Shown here piece after piece: positions 42,420 to 51,614 of a stretch of 64,000 nucleotides of DNA. The DNA comes from AG41 sp035943095 (GTDB taxonomy: Bacteria; Gemmatimonadota; Gemmatimonadetes; Gemmatimonadales; GWC2-71-9): NCBI GenBank assembly GCA_035943095.1, contig DASZCN010000101.1, forward strand, positions 1-64,000, in the 5' to 3' direction. The notes below the pieces were generated by a model, which was given only the letters and a program-made list of their open reading frames with translations, was not told where the DNA came from and did not search any database. Position 1 is the first letter of the stretch. Every line of letters begins with the position of its first letter. The position numbers and the translations under genes were made by a program.

Positions 42420-43679
42420 CTACGTCCCAGCCCGCAGCAGAGCGTAGTCCTTCTTGCCTTTGCGAAGCAAGAGATTGCCTCCGCTGAGCCAGTCGGGGGA
42501 TTCGATCTTGCGCGCCGGGTCCTTCACGCGCTGCTGGTTGACGTAAATCCCCCCCTGCTCGATCGCGCGGCGCGCCTCGCTTTTTGATTTCGCGAGGCCT
42601 GTCTGTACGACCGCGTCCACCAGGGAGAGGCCGTCCGTCGATTGCACTCGCGCGGTCGGTATCTCTTGGGCCAGGAGATCGAGCGCACTCGCGTGGACTT
42701 GCCGGGGATCCATATCGCTGAACAGAACGGCATTCACGGCCATGGCATTCTCGGCCGACTGCCTCCCGTGCACCATCGTGGTCACTTCGGTCGCGAGCCT
42801 CGCTTGCGCCTCGCGGCGACTCGGGTCCTTCTTGTGCGTCTTGATCTGCGCGTCGACGTCGTGCCGAGACAGCAACGTGAACAGCTTGAGGTACGCCTCG
42901 ACATCGCGGTCGTCGACGTTGTACCAGAACTGATAGAACTTGTATGGGGACGTGAGGGTCGGGTCGAGGTACATCGCCCCCGCCTCCGTCTTCCCAAACT
43001 TCGCGCCCGACGCGGTGGTCACGAGCGGTGCCACGAGCCCGTGCGCCTCGCCGCCTTCCACGCGGCGGATGAGATCGATCCCGGCCGTGACGTTCCCCCA
43101 CTGATCGCTCCCACCCACCTGGAGCGTGCAGCCGCGCTCGCGGAACAAGTGCAGGAAGTCGTACGCCTGCAGCAACATGTAGCTGAATTCGGTGTAGGAA
43201 ATGCCCGTGTCGAGCCGCGCCTTCACCGCCTCCTTCTGCAGCATGATGTTGACGCTGAAGTGCTTCCCGACGTCGCGCAGGAAGTCCACCAGGCTCTGCT
43301 TCACCAGCCAGTCCGCGTTGTTGAGCACGAGCGCCTGCGCCGGCCCGTCGAAGTCGAGGAGCTTCGCCATCTGGTCGCGCTGGCGCTGGAGGTTTTCACG
43401 GATCTGCTCTTTCGAGAGGAGCGGGCGCTCGCTGCGTTTTCCGCTGGGGTCGCCGATCAGGCCGGTGCCGCCGCCCATGAGCACGAGCGGCTTGTGGCCC
43501 GCCAGCTGGAAGTGCCGCAGCAGCATGATCGGCATGAGATTGCCGAGCTGCAGACTCGGCGCGGTCGGATCGAAGCCGCAGTATACCGTGCGGCTGGCGC
43601 CGGTCAGATGAGTGCCGATTCCCTGCGTAGCGTGGTGTACGAAGCCGCGCCACTCGAGCTCGCCGAAGAGGTCCGACAT
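42420..43679 (-). CDS. tyrS: Tyrosyl-tRNA synthetase
   Basis: 419 aa from the ATG at 43679. Class I synthetase: YCGFDPTAPSLQLGNL (the HIGH-type motif in a LQLGN form), QVGGSDQWGN, and KFGKTE (KMSKS equivalent), plus a C-terminal S4 RNA-binding domain (SLVDAVVQTGLAKSKSEARRAIEQGG onward). Full length for the bacterial type. Divergent from the PBP1A gene with 68 bp between the starts. Confidence 0.96.
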   Translation of the reverse strand: MSDLFGELEWRGFVHHATQGIGTHLTGASRTVYCGFDPTAPSLQLGNLMPIMLLRHFQLAGHKPLVLMGGGTGLIGDPSGKRSERPLLSKEQIRENLQRQRDQMAKLLDFDGPAQALVLNNADWLVKQSLVDFLRDVGKHFSVNIMLQKEAVKARLDTGISYTEFSYMLLQAYDFLHLFRERGCTLQVGGSDQWGNVTAGIDLIRRVEGGEAHGLVAPLVTTASGAKFGKTEAGAMYLDPTLTSPYKFYQFWYNVDDRDVEAYLKLFTLLSRHDVDAQIKTHKKDPSRREAQARLATEVTTMVHGRQSAENAMAVNAVLFSDMDPRQVHASALDLLAQEIPTARVQSTDGLSLVDAVVQTGLAKSKSEARRAIEQGGIYVNQQRVKDPARKIESPDWLSGGNLLLRKGKKDYALLRAGT

Positions 43680-43747
43680 GGCGCGGAATCGTACGAGAAG
43701 CCGTAACCGCTGGCAAGCGCCGAGCCGCCTCACTAGCTTGTAACGCG

Positions 43748-45910
43748 ATGGTGTCCATCCCAGCGCCCGCGCCGCTCTCCGGGCCCGTCACCTGGTGGCA
43801 CAATCCGAAGATCCGCGGCCGCGTGATCACGGCCGCCGTGCTCGCGGTGGTGTACGGCCTCGGGCTCGCTTACGGATCGTGGACTCGCGTGTGCGCGGGT
43901 GAGCACTGCCCCAGCATCTCCCGCCTGGTTGCGAACCCGAACCATCAAGTTCAGACATCCAAGGTCTTTGCCGCCGACGGCCGCTTGATCAGTGAGCTCG
44001 GCGCGGAGCGCCGCACCGTCCTGCCCCTCACCGACATCCCGATCGGGCTGCGCCAGGCGTTCATCGCCACCGAAGACAAGCGGTTCTACGACCATCACGG
44101 GATCGACTACTGGCGCATCCTGGGCGCCATCAAGAACGACGTCCTGACGATGAGCTTTGCGCAAGGGTTTTCGACCATCACGATGCAGCTGGCCCGCAAC
44201 ATCTTTCCCGAGGAGATCAGCCGCGAGAAGACGCTCACGCGCAAGCTCAAGGAAGCGCGCGTGGCGGTCGAGATCGAAAACAGCTTCCCCAAGGACACGA
44301 TCCTTCAGCTCTATCTGAATCAGATCAACCTCGGGGCGGGGGCGCACGGCGTCGAAGCCGCGGCGCAGATCTACTTTGGCAAGCACGCGCGGCAGCTGAA
44401 CGTCGCCGAAGCGGCGACGCTCGCCGCGCTGCCCAAGCTGCCGGCCTTCTACAATCCGCGTACGCATCCCGAGCGCGCGGTGCGGCGCCGCAACGTGGTG
44501 CTCGGACTCATGCGCGACCAGGGCTTCCTCTCGCCTGAAGAAGCGGAGCTCTGGAGCTCGTACCCCCTGGTGCTCACGTCCACCCGCACCAACTACGGCG
44601 ACGTCGCGCCGTACTTCGTCGAGTGGCTCCGTGTGCAGCTGGACGCCCGCTTCGGGCGGGACCTGTACGAGGGGGGCCTGCGTATCTACACGACCCTGGA
44701 CCTCGACATGCAGGAGGCGGCCGAGCGCGCCCTTCAATCCCAGCTCGACGCGATCGAAGCCGGCGTGTATTCGAACGGAAAGTTCCCCGGACGCACGACG
44801 TATCGCGAGTACCTCGAGTCGTCCAAGGCCTCGGGTGAGGACCACGGCCCGTTCACGCCGTATCTGCAGGGCGCGCTCGTCGCCATCGAGGCCAACACCG
44901 GCTACATCCGCGCCATGATCGGCGGCCGCGACTTCGACGACTCGAAGTACAACCGTGCGACCCAGGCGATCCGGCAGCCCGGCTCCACGTTCAAGCCCTT
45001 CGTGTATTCCGCGGCGGTGCGCGCGGGCCATCCGGTCACCGAGATCCTCGACGATTCACCGCTCAACCCGCCGGTGATTCAGCTCGATTCGACGTTGTGG
45101 CAGCCCAAGGACGACGACGACACGACGCTCGGCATGATCCCGATGCGCGAAGGCCTGTATCTGTCGCGGAACCTCGCTACCATCAAACTCGGCATGGCGC
45201 TGGGCGAGCAGACGGTGATCGGTGAGGCGCGCCGCTACGGGATCACGACGCCGCTGCCGCCCTATCCGTCGATCCATATCGGCGCGAAGGGCGTGCGGCC
45301 GATGGAGATGATCGCCGCGTACACGGCCTTCGCCACGCTCGGCACGCGTGCCGAGCCGGTGGGCGTCCTGCGCGTGGAAGACCGCCAGGGCAACATCCTG
45401 TGGCAGCCCGCAATCCGGCGCGAGCCCGTCATGGATCCCGAGCACACCTGGCTCATGGTCGACATGATGAAGGACGTGATCCGCCGCGGCACCGCGTTCA
45501 GCGCGGTGTGGAAGGCGGGCTTTACGCTCCCGGCCGCCGGCAAGACCGGTACGACTGACGATTACACCGACGCTTGGTTCATCGGCTACACGCCCGAGCT
45601 CGTGGCCGGCATCTGGGTCGGCTACGATCTGCAGCAGCGCATTCTCGAGCACAACGCCGGCGGCGGCCGTATCGTCGCGCCGGCGTGGACGGCGTTCATG
45701 CGCGACGTGTACGACCGTCGGCCCGCGCCACCCGATTGGGTCCGGCCCGACTCGCTCATCACCCGCGAGGTGGACTGGTCGAACGGGTACCTCGCCACGC
45801 CGTTTTGCCCCCAGGACGTACGCCACTGGGACTGGTTCTATCCCGGCACGGAGCCGACCCAGGCGTGCCCGGTGCACACGCCGTTCGGCGGCATCGGAGT
45901 GTCTCCGTAA
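43748..45910 (+). CDS. mrcA: Bifunctional class A penicillin-binding protein (PBP1A)
   Basis: 720 aa. One membrane helix near 28-46 anchors it in the inner membrane. The GT51 transglycosylase domain shows FIATEDKRFYDHHGID (catalytic Glu), STITMQLARNIF and KLKEARVAVEIE. The transpeptidase domain has SxxK in PGSTFKPF, SRN and the KTG triad in GKTGTT. It polymerises and crosslinks peptidoglycan. A cysteine pair near the C terminus is unusual for the periplasm but not diagnostic. Confidence 0.95.
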   Translation: MVSIPAPAPLSGPVTWWHNPKIRGRVITAAVLAVVYGLGLAYGSWTRVCAGEHCPSISRLVANPNHQVQTSKVFAADGRLISELGAERRTVLPLTDIPIGLRQAFIATEDKRFYDHHGIDYWRILGAIKNDVLTMSFAQGFSTITMQLARNIFPEEISREKTLTRKLKEARVAVEIENSFPKDTILQLYLNQINLGAGAHGVEAAAQIYFGKHARQLNVAEAATLAALPKLPAFYNPRTHPERAVRRRNVVLGLMRDQGFLSPEEAELWSSYPLVLTSTRTNYGDVAPYFVEWLRVQLDARFGRDLYEGGLRIYTTLDLDMQEAAERALQSQLDAIEAGVYSNGKFPGRTTYREYLESSKASGEDHGPFTPYLQGALVAIEANTGYIRAMIGGRDFDDSKYNRATQAIRQPGSTFKPFVYSAAVRAGHPVTEILDDSPLNPPVIQLDSTLWQPKDDDDTTLGMIPMREGLYLSRNLATIKLGMALGEQTVIGEARRYGITTPLPPYPSIHIGAKGVRPMEMIAAYTAFATLGTRAEPVGVLRVEDRQGNILWQPAIRREPVMDPEHTWLMVDMMKDVIRRGTAFSAVWKAGFTLPAAGKTGTTDDYTDAWFIGYTPELVAGIWVGYDLQQRILEHNAGGGRIVAPAWTAFMRDVYDRRPAPPDWVRPDSLITREVDWSNGYLATPFCPQDVRHWDWFYPGTEPTQACPVHTPFGGIGVSP

Positions 45911-45915
45911 AGGAC

Positions 45916-45938
45916 AGGTGTCCGGTTTCTGGTGTCCG
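45916..45938. repeat. Degenerate GGTGTCC array before the amidohydrolase
   Basis: GGTGTCCG occurs twice 14 bp apart with a half-matching heptamer between, in the 41-bp gap after the PBP1A stop. Weak example of the short-unit arrays. Confidence 0.35.
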
Positions 45939-45951
45939 AAGACCCGCCTCC

Positions 45952-47145
45952 ATGCTTCTCATCCGCGCCCGCTCCGTGCATCCCGTGACGGCGCCGCCCA
46001 TCGCAGACGGCGCCGTTCTCGTTGACCACCGCGGGAAGATCGTGGCAGTGGGACCCGCTGCGACCGTGCCGGCACCGGAGGGAGCGCGCCGGCTCGAGTT
46101 CCCGGAGGGCGCCCTGGTCCCGGGACTCGTCAACTGTCACACGCATCTCGAGCTCACCCACCTAGCCGGAAAGAATCGGGAGACCGCCTTCGCGCCGTGG
46201 ATTCGCGCGATCCGCGCTCTCAAGGACGCCACGACCACGGAAGAAATCTCCCGCTCCGCCGAGCAGGGTGTGCGCGACGCGTGGGCCGCGGGTGTCACCT
46301 GCGTCGCAGATACCGGGAGCACCGGCGCGCCCCTCGAGGCGCTCACCCGTCTCGGCGGACGGGGGATCTACTATCAGGAGGTGTTCGGGCCCGATCCGGC
46401 GAAATGCGGTGCAAGCCTCGCCGAGTTGGAGCAGGCCGTCGCTCGCCTCACACCACTCGCCTCGCGCCACGTTCGCCTCGGTGTCTCCCCCCACGCGCCG
46501 TACACGGTGAGCGAGCCCCTGTATCGCGCCGTGACAGACTTCGCGCGGCGTGAGGGACTGCCGGTGGCGGTTCATCTCGCCGAATCCCGCGAAGAGAGCG
46601 AGCTCGTCCGAGACGGCACGGGGCCCTTTGCCGACGCGCTGCGCGCGCGTGGCATCGCCGTGCACGCACACCACTGCTCCCCGGTCCAGTACCTCTTGCG
46701 ACTTGGCGTCTTGCAACGTGCGACGGAGTGGCTGTTCATTCACTGCGTTCAGGTAGATGAACGGGACATCGCGATTCTTCGGGACTCGGGCGGGGCGGTG
46801 GCTCACTGCCCGCGCTCCAACCGGGCGCACGGGCACGGCGCGGCGCCGCTTGGCGCGTTCCGTCGCGCCGGCGTTCGCGTCGGGCTCGGCACGGACTCAG
46901 TTGTCAGCGTGGGAGACGTCGATCTCGGAGCGGAGGCCCGAGCCGCCGGTCTCGATGGCGAGGAAGCGTTGCGAATGCTGACCCTCGACGGCGCGCGCGC
47001 TCTCGGCCTCGAACGCGAGATCGGATCTCTCGACGTCGGCAAGGAAGCAGATCTCACGGTCTTTCCCCCTACCGTCCTCTACCGCCCTCTGCCGTCCTCT
47101 ACCGCTCTTCTTACAGTCGTCGCCGGGCGCGTGGTTCGCGGCTAG
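45952..47145 (+). CDS. Amidohydrolase of the TRZ/ATZ-chlorohydrolase family (possible aminodeoxyfutalosine deaminase)
   Basis: 397 aa from the ATG at 45952. Metal site: LVNCHTHLE (His pair), HLAESREE (His), HCVQVDERD (His) and GTDSVVSVGD (Asp). Members deaminate adenosine-like or triazine substrates; the MqnF-type aminodeoxyfutalosine deaminase of the futalosine menaquinone route is one of them, but the substrate cannot be assigned here. A 10-bp repeat array (47071-47110) encodes the stretch TVLYRPLPSST near the C terminus. Confidence 0.83.
   Translation: MLLIRARSVHPVTAPPIADGAVLVDHRGKIVAVGPAATVPAPEGARRLEFPEGALVPGLVNCHTHLELTHLAGKNRETAFAPWIRAIRALKDATTTEEISRSAEQGVRDAWAAGVTCVADTGSTGAPLEALTRLGGRGIYYQEVFGPDPAKCGASLAELEQAVARLTPLASRHVRLGVSPHAPYTVSEPLYRAVTDFARREGLPVAVHLAESREESELVRDGTGPFADALRARGIAVHAHHCSPVQYLLRLGVLQRATEWLFIHCVQVDERDIAILRDSGGAVAHCPRSNRAHGHGAAPLGAFRRAGVRVGLGTDSVVSVGDVDLGAEARAAGLDGEEALRMLTLDGARALGLEREIGSLDVGKEADLTVFPPTVLYRPLPSSTALLTVVAGRVVRG
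47071..47110. repeat. Decamer array inside the amidohydrolase gene (ACCGTCCTCT units)
   Basis: Four tandem copies of a 10-bp unit with consensus ACCGYCCTCT, in frame, coding a proline/leucine-rich insert between two conserved strands. Ten bases are not a multiple of three, yet the frame is kept. Confidence 0.75.
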
Positions 47146-47156
47146 ATTCTGGCCCC

Positions 47157-47612
47157 ATGAAAACCCAGCGCCACGCCGCCATCTTGAAAATCGTCCGCGC
47201 GGAGACGGTGGCGAGCCAGGAGCAGCTGCGCGAGCTACTCAGGGGCGAGGGGTTCGACGTCACGCAGGCGACGCTCTCTCGCGACATCCGCGAGCTCGGT
47301 CTCGCCAAGGTGGCGGCGCCGGATGGTGGCTCGCACTACGCGCCGGCGCCCGAGTCGGGCCCCATCCGGCCGCAGCTCGCGCAGCTCTTGCCCACACTGC
47401 TCGTGTCGGTCGACGGCGTCGGCCCGCTGCTCGTCGTGAAAACGCCGGCCGGCGGCGCCCAGGCGCTCGGCCTCGCCATCGATGCGGCGGGATGGTCCGA
47501 GATCATCGGCACCATCGCCGGCGATGACGCCGTACTGGTCATCACGCGCAGCGAGCGCGCGCGCCGCGCGGTGCAGACGCGCCTGAAGGAGCTGGGCGGC
47601 ATTCCGGAGTGA
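47157..47612 (+). CDS. argR: Arginine repressor/activator
   Basis: 151 aa. N-terminal winged helix-turn-helix (about 1-70: EQLRELLRGEGFDVTQATLSRDIRELGL) and a C-terminal hexamerisation and arginine-binding domain with GTIAGDDAVLVITR, whose acidic pair binds arginine. It regulates arginine genes; argG-argH lie 9 kb downstream behind an inverted repeat. Length and motifs match ArgR/AhrC. Confidence 0.93.
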   Translation: MKTQRHAAILKIVRAETVASQEQLRELLRGEGFDVTQATLSRDIRELGLAKVAAPDGGSHYAPAPESGPIRPQLAQLLPTLLVSVDGVGPLLVVKTPAGGAQALGLAIDAAGWSEIIGTIAGDDAVLVITRSERARRAVQTRLKELGGIPE

Positions 47613-47631
47613 ACCCCTTTTCCGCTCTGAC

Positions 47632-47638
47632 GGAGGAG
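47632..47638 (+). promoter_or_regulatory. Strong ribosome binding site deciding the start of the DUF1080 gene
   Basis: GGAGGAG, six bases before the GTG at 47645. This is a near-perfect Shine-Dalgarno and supports 47645 over the GTG at 47609 that overlaps the argR stop. Confidence 0.75.
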
Positions 47639-47644
47639 ACGAGA

Positions 47645-48355
47645 GTGGCCCACTTGAGCCGAGTTGGCCTCGCGGTCGCGTGCCTGGCGGCCGCGCTTGT
47701 GAGCGTCCCGCGGTTGGTGCTGTCGCAGGAACCGACGCTCACGGCAGCTGAGCGTTCCGCCGGCTGGCGCCTGCTGTTCGACGGCCGGACCACGGCCGGA
47801 TGGCGAGGCTTTCGCATGGACTCGATGCCCGCGGGCTGGTCCGTGGTCGATGGTGCGCTGACCCGCGTGGCGCGCGCGGGCGATATCATCACCACTGAGC
47901 GGTTCGCCAACTTCGAGCTGGTGCTGGAGTGGAAGATCTCTCGTGCCGGCAATAGCGGCATTTTCTACCGGGTCAGCGAGGACGATTCCACGGCGTACTG
48001 GAGCGGCCCGGAGATGCAGGTGCTCGACGACGCCGGGCATCCCGATGGCAAGTCCCGGCTGACGGCGGCCGGGTCGTGTTACGGGATCTATCCCTCGCCG
48101 GCGGGTGTCGTCAAACCAGCTGGCGAGTGGAACCGGGTCCGACTCGTGGTTCGCGGGAATCATGTCGAGCACTGGCTCAGCGGCGTCAAGGTGGTCGAGT
48201 ACGAGCTCGGAAGCCCGGACTGGGAGGCGCGGGTCAAGCGGAGCAAGTTCGCGCCCCACGTGCACTACGGCCGCAACGCGAGCGGGTACATCGGCCTACA
48301 GGACCACGGCGACTGGGTAGCGTACCGCGACATCAAGATCCGCGTGTTGCCGTGA
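47645..48355 (+). CDS. DUF1080 / 3-keto-glycoside hydrolase-like secreted protein
   Basis: 236 aa with a signal peptide (VGLAVACLAAALVSVPRLVL, cleavage near LSQ-EP). The rest is a concanavalin-like jelly roll of the 3-keto-disaccharide hydrolase domain: WRLLFDGRTTAGWRGF, FANFELVLEWKISRAGNSGIFYRV, EMQVLDDAGHPDGK, EWNRVRLVVRGNHVEHWLSGVKV and GYIGLQDHGD. Several members cleave 3-keto-glycosides made by GMC dehydrogenases; a candidate partner lies at 54.8-56.5 kb. Periplasmic or surface. Confidence 0.85.
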   Translation: MAHLSRVGLAVACLAAALVSVPRLVLSQEPTLTAAERSAGWRLLFDGRTTAGWRGFRMDSMPAGWSVVDGALTRVARAGDIITTERFANFELVLEWKISRAGNSGIFYRVSEDDSTAYWSGPEMQVLDDAGHPDGKSRLTAAGSCYGIYPSPAGVVKPAGEWNRVRLVVRGNHVEHWLSGVKVVEYELGSPDWEARVKRSKFAPHVHYGRNASGYIGLQDHGDWVAYRDIKIRVLP

Positions 48356-49563
48356 CCGTCCGGGTCCGGCTGTCGGTGATGATGTTTCTCCAGTACTTCG
48401 TCTGGGGAGCGTGGTTCGTGACGATGGGTACGTACCTCACTCAGACGCTGCATTTCACCGGACAGCAAGTGGGATGGGCCTACGGGGCGACCGCGATCGC
48501 CGCCCTCATCTCGCCGTTCTTCCTCGGGATGGTGGCAGACCGTTTCCTGGACACGGAAAAGCTGCTCGCCGCATTACACGTCGCGGGTGCGGGCGTGATG
48601 TGGGTGGTCTCGACGCGTACGGCGTTCGGGGAGTTCTATCCGTGGCTGATCCTGTACGCATTGTGCTATATGCCGACCCTGTCGCTCACGAACTCCATCT
48701 CATTTCACAACGTTCCGGATCCCGCCCGCGATTTCCCGCTCATCCGGGTGCTCGGGACGATCGGGTGGATCGTCGCGGGTATCATCGTCGGGAAGGTGCT
48801 GCACGCGGATGCCCTCGCCCTGCCGATGCGGCTTGCGGCCGGGGCGTCGGCCGTGCTCGGACTGTTCTCGCTCGCTCTGCCCCACACGCCGCCCAAGGCG
48901 GCCGGGACGCCGTTCAGCATGCGCGACGCCCTGGGTCTCGATGCGCTCGGACTCCTCAGGGACCGCGCATTCCTGGTGTTCGTGATCGGCTCGTTCCTGT
49001 TGTGCATCCCACTCCAGTTCTATTACGCGTGGGCGAACCCGTTCCTGAACGAGATCCACGCTCCCGATCCCGCCTTCATCCAGACGTTCGGGCAGATGTC
49101 CGAGATCGTCTTTATGGTGATGTTGGGGTTCTTCTTGAAGCGGTTCGGCATCAAGACCATCATGCTGGGCGGAATGCTGGCGTGGGGCGTCCGCTACCTC
49201 GCGTTCGGTTACGGCAACGCGGGCGCCGGCATGTGGCTGATCTACCTCGGTATCCTTCTCCACGGTCTGTGTTACGACTTCTTCTTCGTGGCCGGCCAGA
49301 TCTACACCGATGAGCAGGCAGGCCCGAAGATCCGAGCCGCCGCCCAGGGGTTCCTGAACCTCGTGACCAACGGGCTCGGCTATCTCATCGGGGCGACGGT
49401 TGTCGCGGGTCGCGTCGTCGACATGTACCGTGCGCCCGATGGCACACACGACTGGCGCGCGATCTGGACGGTGCCGGCGGTCGGCGCATTCACCATCCTC
49501 GTGGTCTTTGCCTTTCTGTTCCGTCCTCGGCCCGCGCCGGTCGCTGCGGCACCCGTTCGGTAG
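48352..49563 (+). CDS. MFS transporter, nucleoside:H+ symporter-like (NupG/XapB)
   Basis: 403 aa from the GTG at 48352, overlapping the DUF1080 stop. Twelve predicted membrane segments. Family pieces: MMFLQYFVWGAWFVTMGTYL at the start, LISPFFLGMVADRFLDTEKLL, TNSISFHNV, LIRVLGTIGWIVAG and GQIYTDEQAGPKIRAAAQG. In Bacteroidota-type sugar clusters relatives carry nucleosides or sugars such as keto-glycosides; specificity is not visible. Confidence 0.85.
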   Translation: MTVRVRLSVMMFLQYFVWGAWFVTMGTYLTQTLHFTGQQVGWAYGATAIAALISPFFLGMVADRFLDTEKLLAALHVAGAGVMWVVSTRTAFGEFYPWLILYALCYMPTLSLTNSISFHNVPDPARDFPLIRVLGTIGWIVAGIIVGKVLHADALALPMRLAAGASAVLGLFSLALPHTPPKAAGTPFSMRDALGLDALGLLRDRAFLVFVIGSFLLCIPLQFYYAWANPFLNEIHAPDPAFIQTFGQMSEIVFMVMLGFFLKRFGIKTIMLGGMLAWGVRYLAFGYGNAGAGMWLIYLGILLHGLCYDFFFVAGQIYTDEQAGPKIRAAAQGFLNLVTNGLGYLIGATVVAGRVVDMYRAPDGTHDWRAIWTVPAVGAFTILVVFAFLFRPRPAPVAAAPVR

Positions 49564-49572
49564 GAGTCATCC

Positions 49573-50910
49573 ATGGCTCGAAAACGCATCACGAGACGCA
49601 GGTTCGTCGGCGACCTCGGCGCCGCCGGGCTTTTCACGATCGTGCCGCGCCACGTGCTCGGCCGAGGCCGTCGCGCGCCGAGCGATACGCTGAACGTCGC
49701 GTGCATCGGGGTGGGCGGCATGGGCAAGAACGATGTAAAGGGTATGGAGGGTGAGAACATCTATGCCCTGTGCGACGTTGATCTCAAGGCTGCCGAGGAT
49801 TCATTCCAGGCTTATCCGAAGGCGAAGCGCTACCGGGACTACCGCGAGATGTTCGACAAGGAGCGAAACAGCATCGACGCAGTGACGATCTCGACGCCGG
49901 ACCACTCGCACACGGCCGCCGGGCTGCTCGCGCTGAAGGTGGGCAAGCACACCTATATCCAGAAGCCGCTCGCCCGGACCATGGGCGAGGTACGGGCATT
50001 GGCGGACTACGCCCGCGCGCATCCTAAGCTCATGACCCAGATGGGCAACCAGGGACATGCGCGGGAGGGCGCCCGGCAGATCCGCGAATGGGTGGAGGCG
50101 GGCGCCATCGGCACGGTGCGTGAGGTGCACTTCTGGACCAACCGGCCGATCTGGCCGCAGGCGATCGAGCGGCCGCTCGATGAGTACTACGTCCCGGCCA
50201 CCCTCGACTGGAACTTGTGGCTCGGCCCGGCTCCCGAGCGACCGTATCATCCCGCGTACGTGCCGTTCAAATGGCGGGGGTTTTGGGATTTCGGGACGGG
50301 AGCGCTGGGCGATATGGCGTGTCACATCATGGACGCGGCGTACTGGTCACTCGACCTCGGCTTCCCCTCGCGCATCGAGCCCGAATCGACTCCGCTCTTC
50401 AAGGAAACCGCACCCGCCGGCTCGCGTATCACGTACACGTTCCCCGCAAAGGGAAACCGTCCCGAGGTGAGAGTCGTGTGGCGGGACGGCAGCCTGTATC
50501 CGGCGCGGCCGCCCGAAGTGACCGACGACGCGGCGTGGCCGGCCGATCGTGGGGGCGGGCAGCTCTGGATCGGGTCCGACGGCAAGCTCGTCGCCGGTAC
50601 GTACGGCGACGATCCCAGGGTGCTCGACGCCGCCAAGCAGGCCGAGCTCACGGCGCATCCTCCGGCCCAGAAATACCCGCGCTCCCCGGGCGTGTACGCC
50701 GAATGGATCGCCGCCTGCAAGGGCGGCGCGCCCGCGGGCTCGACGTTCGACGGGCATGCCGGTGGGCTCACGTCTATGGTGCTGCTCGGCTGTCTCGCGG
50801 TGCGACTGGGGCGCGTGCTCGAGACCAATCCGGCGACCGGCCAGGTGACCAACACTCGCGTTCCCGACGAGCTCGTCCGGCCAACGTATCGGTCCGGGTG
50901 GGTCCTGTAA
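49573..50910 (+). CDS. Gfo/Idh/MocA oxidoreductase with twin-arginine signal
   Basis: 445 aa. N-terminal Tat signal with RRRFVGDLGAAGL, then a Rossmann fold (ACIGVGGMGKNDVKGM), the EKP-like motif as IQKPLARTM, and the C-terminal alpha/beta catalytic domain with FWDFGTGALGDMACHIMDAA. Members use tightly bound NAD(P) to oxidise or reduce sugars; export through Tat suggests folding with the cofactor before transport to the periplasm. It sits beside a keto-glycoside hydrolase and an MFS gene, pointing to sugar breakdown. Confidence 0.87.
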   Translation: MARKRITRRRFVGDLGAAGLFTIVPRHVLGRGRRAPSDTLNVACIGVGGMGKNDVKGMEGENIYALCDVDLKAAEDSFQAYPKAKRYRDYREMFDKERNSIDAVTISTPDHSHTAAGLLALKVGKHTYIQKPLARTMGEVRALADYARAHPKLMTQMGNQGHAREGARQIREWVEAGAIGTVREVHFWTNRPIWPQAIERPLDEYYVPATLDWNLWLGPAPERPYHPAYVPFKWRGFWDFGTGALGDMACHIMDAAYWSLDLGFPSRIEPESTPLFKETAPAGSRITYTFPAKGNRPEVRVVWRDGSLYPARPPEVTDDAAWPADRGGGQLWIGSDGKLVAGTYGDDPRVLDAAKQAELTAHPPAQKYPRSPGVYAEWIAACKGGAPAGSTFDGHAGGLTSMVLLGCLAVRLGRVLETNPATGQVTNTRVPDELVRPTYRSGWVL

Positions 50911-50912
50911 CA

Positions 50913-51614
50913 ATGCTCGGCGGCTTGTCAGGCAGCCTCAGCGCTCACCCGTTGCTGGCCATAGTGACGTTGTTCGGGGCAGGCATCGTGACGAGCCTGA
51001 CGCCGTGCATCTACCCAATGATTCCGATCACGGCGGGCATTCTCTCGGGCGTGAGCGCGGGCCAATGGTCGCGCGCCCGGACGGCGCGACTCACGCTCGC
51101 GTACGTCACCGGCCTCGCGCTGTTCTACGCCATCCTCGGACTCATCGCCGGGCTCTCGGGATCTCTTTTCGGCACCGTGAGCGCGAGTCCCTGGGCCCGC
51201 CTCGCGATCGGGAACCTCTTGCTCGTGTTCGGCCTTGCTATGCTCGATGTGATCCCGGTCTCCGCACCGCAGGGTCTCATGCGATGGGCGGGGAGTCTGG
51301 GCGGCGGGTCGTATCCCGCCGTGTTCCTGCTTGGAGCGACGTCCGGCATCGTTGCCGCGCCGTGTGGTGCGCCGGCCTTCGCAGCGGTGCTCACCTGGGT
51401 GGCATCCACGCGGAGCGGACTGCTCGGATTCGTGTACTTATTCGTATTCTCACTGGGGATGACGGCGCTGCTGGTAGTGGTCGGCCTGTTCTCGGGCACC
51501 GTGGCAACGCTCCCTAAGGCAGGGATCTGGATGGTATGGATCAAGAAGGCCGCCGGCGTCATCATGCTGGCGATGGCGGAGTACTATTTCATCAAAGTGG
51601 GGCAAGTCTTGTGA
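50913..51614 (+). CDS. CcdA/DsbD-like thiol-disulfide transmembrane transporter
   Basis: 233 aa with six membrane segments in two inverted triplets, one cysteine in each (TSLTPCIYPMIP and VAAPCGAPAFA), the pair that carries reducing equivalents across the membrane from thioredoxin. Start ATG at 50913, two bases after the oxidoreductase stop. Its stop overlaps the GTG of a periplasmic thioredoxin, which is the natural electron acceptor. Confidence 0.88.
   Translation: MLGGLSGSLSAHPLLAIVTLFGAGIVTSLTPCIYPMIPITAGILSGVSAGQWSRARTARLTLAYVTGLALFYAILGLIAGLSGSLFGTVSASPWARLAIGNLLLVFGLAMLDVIPVSAPQGLMRWAGSLGGGSYPAVFLLGATSGIVAAPCGAPAFAAVLTWVASTRSGLLGFVYLFVFSLGMTALLVVVGLFSGTVATLPKAGIWMVWIKKAAGVIMLAMAEYYFIKVGQVL

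Noticed and set aside
48076..49563. 495-aa ORF spanning the DUF1080 gene end
   Set aside because: The first third is a shadow frame; the transporter begins at 48352.
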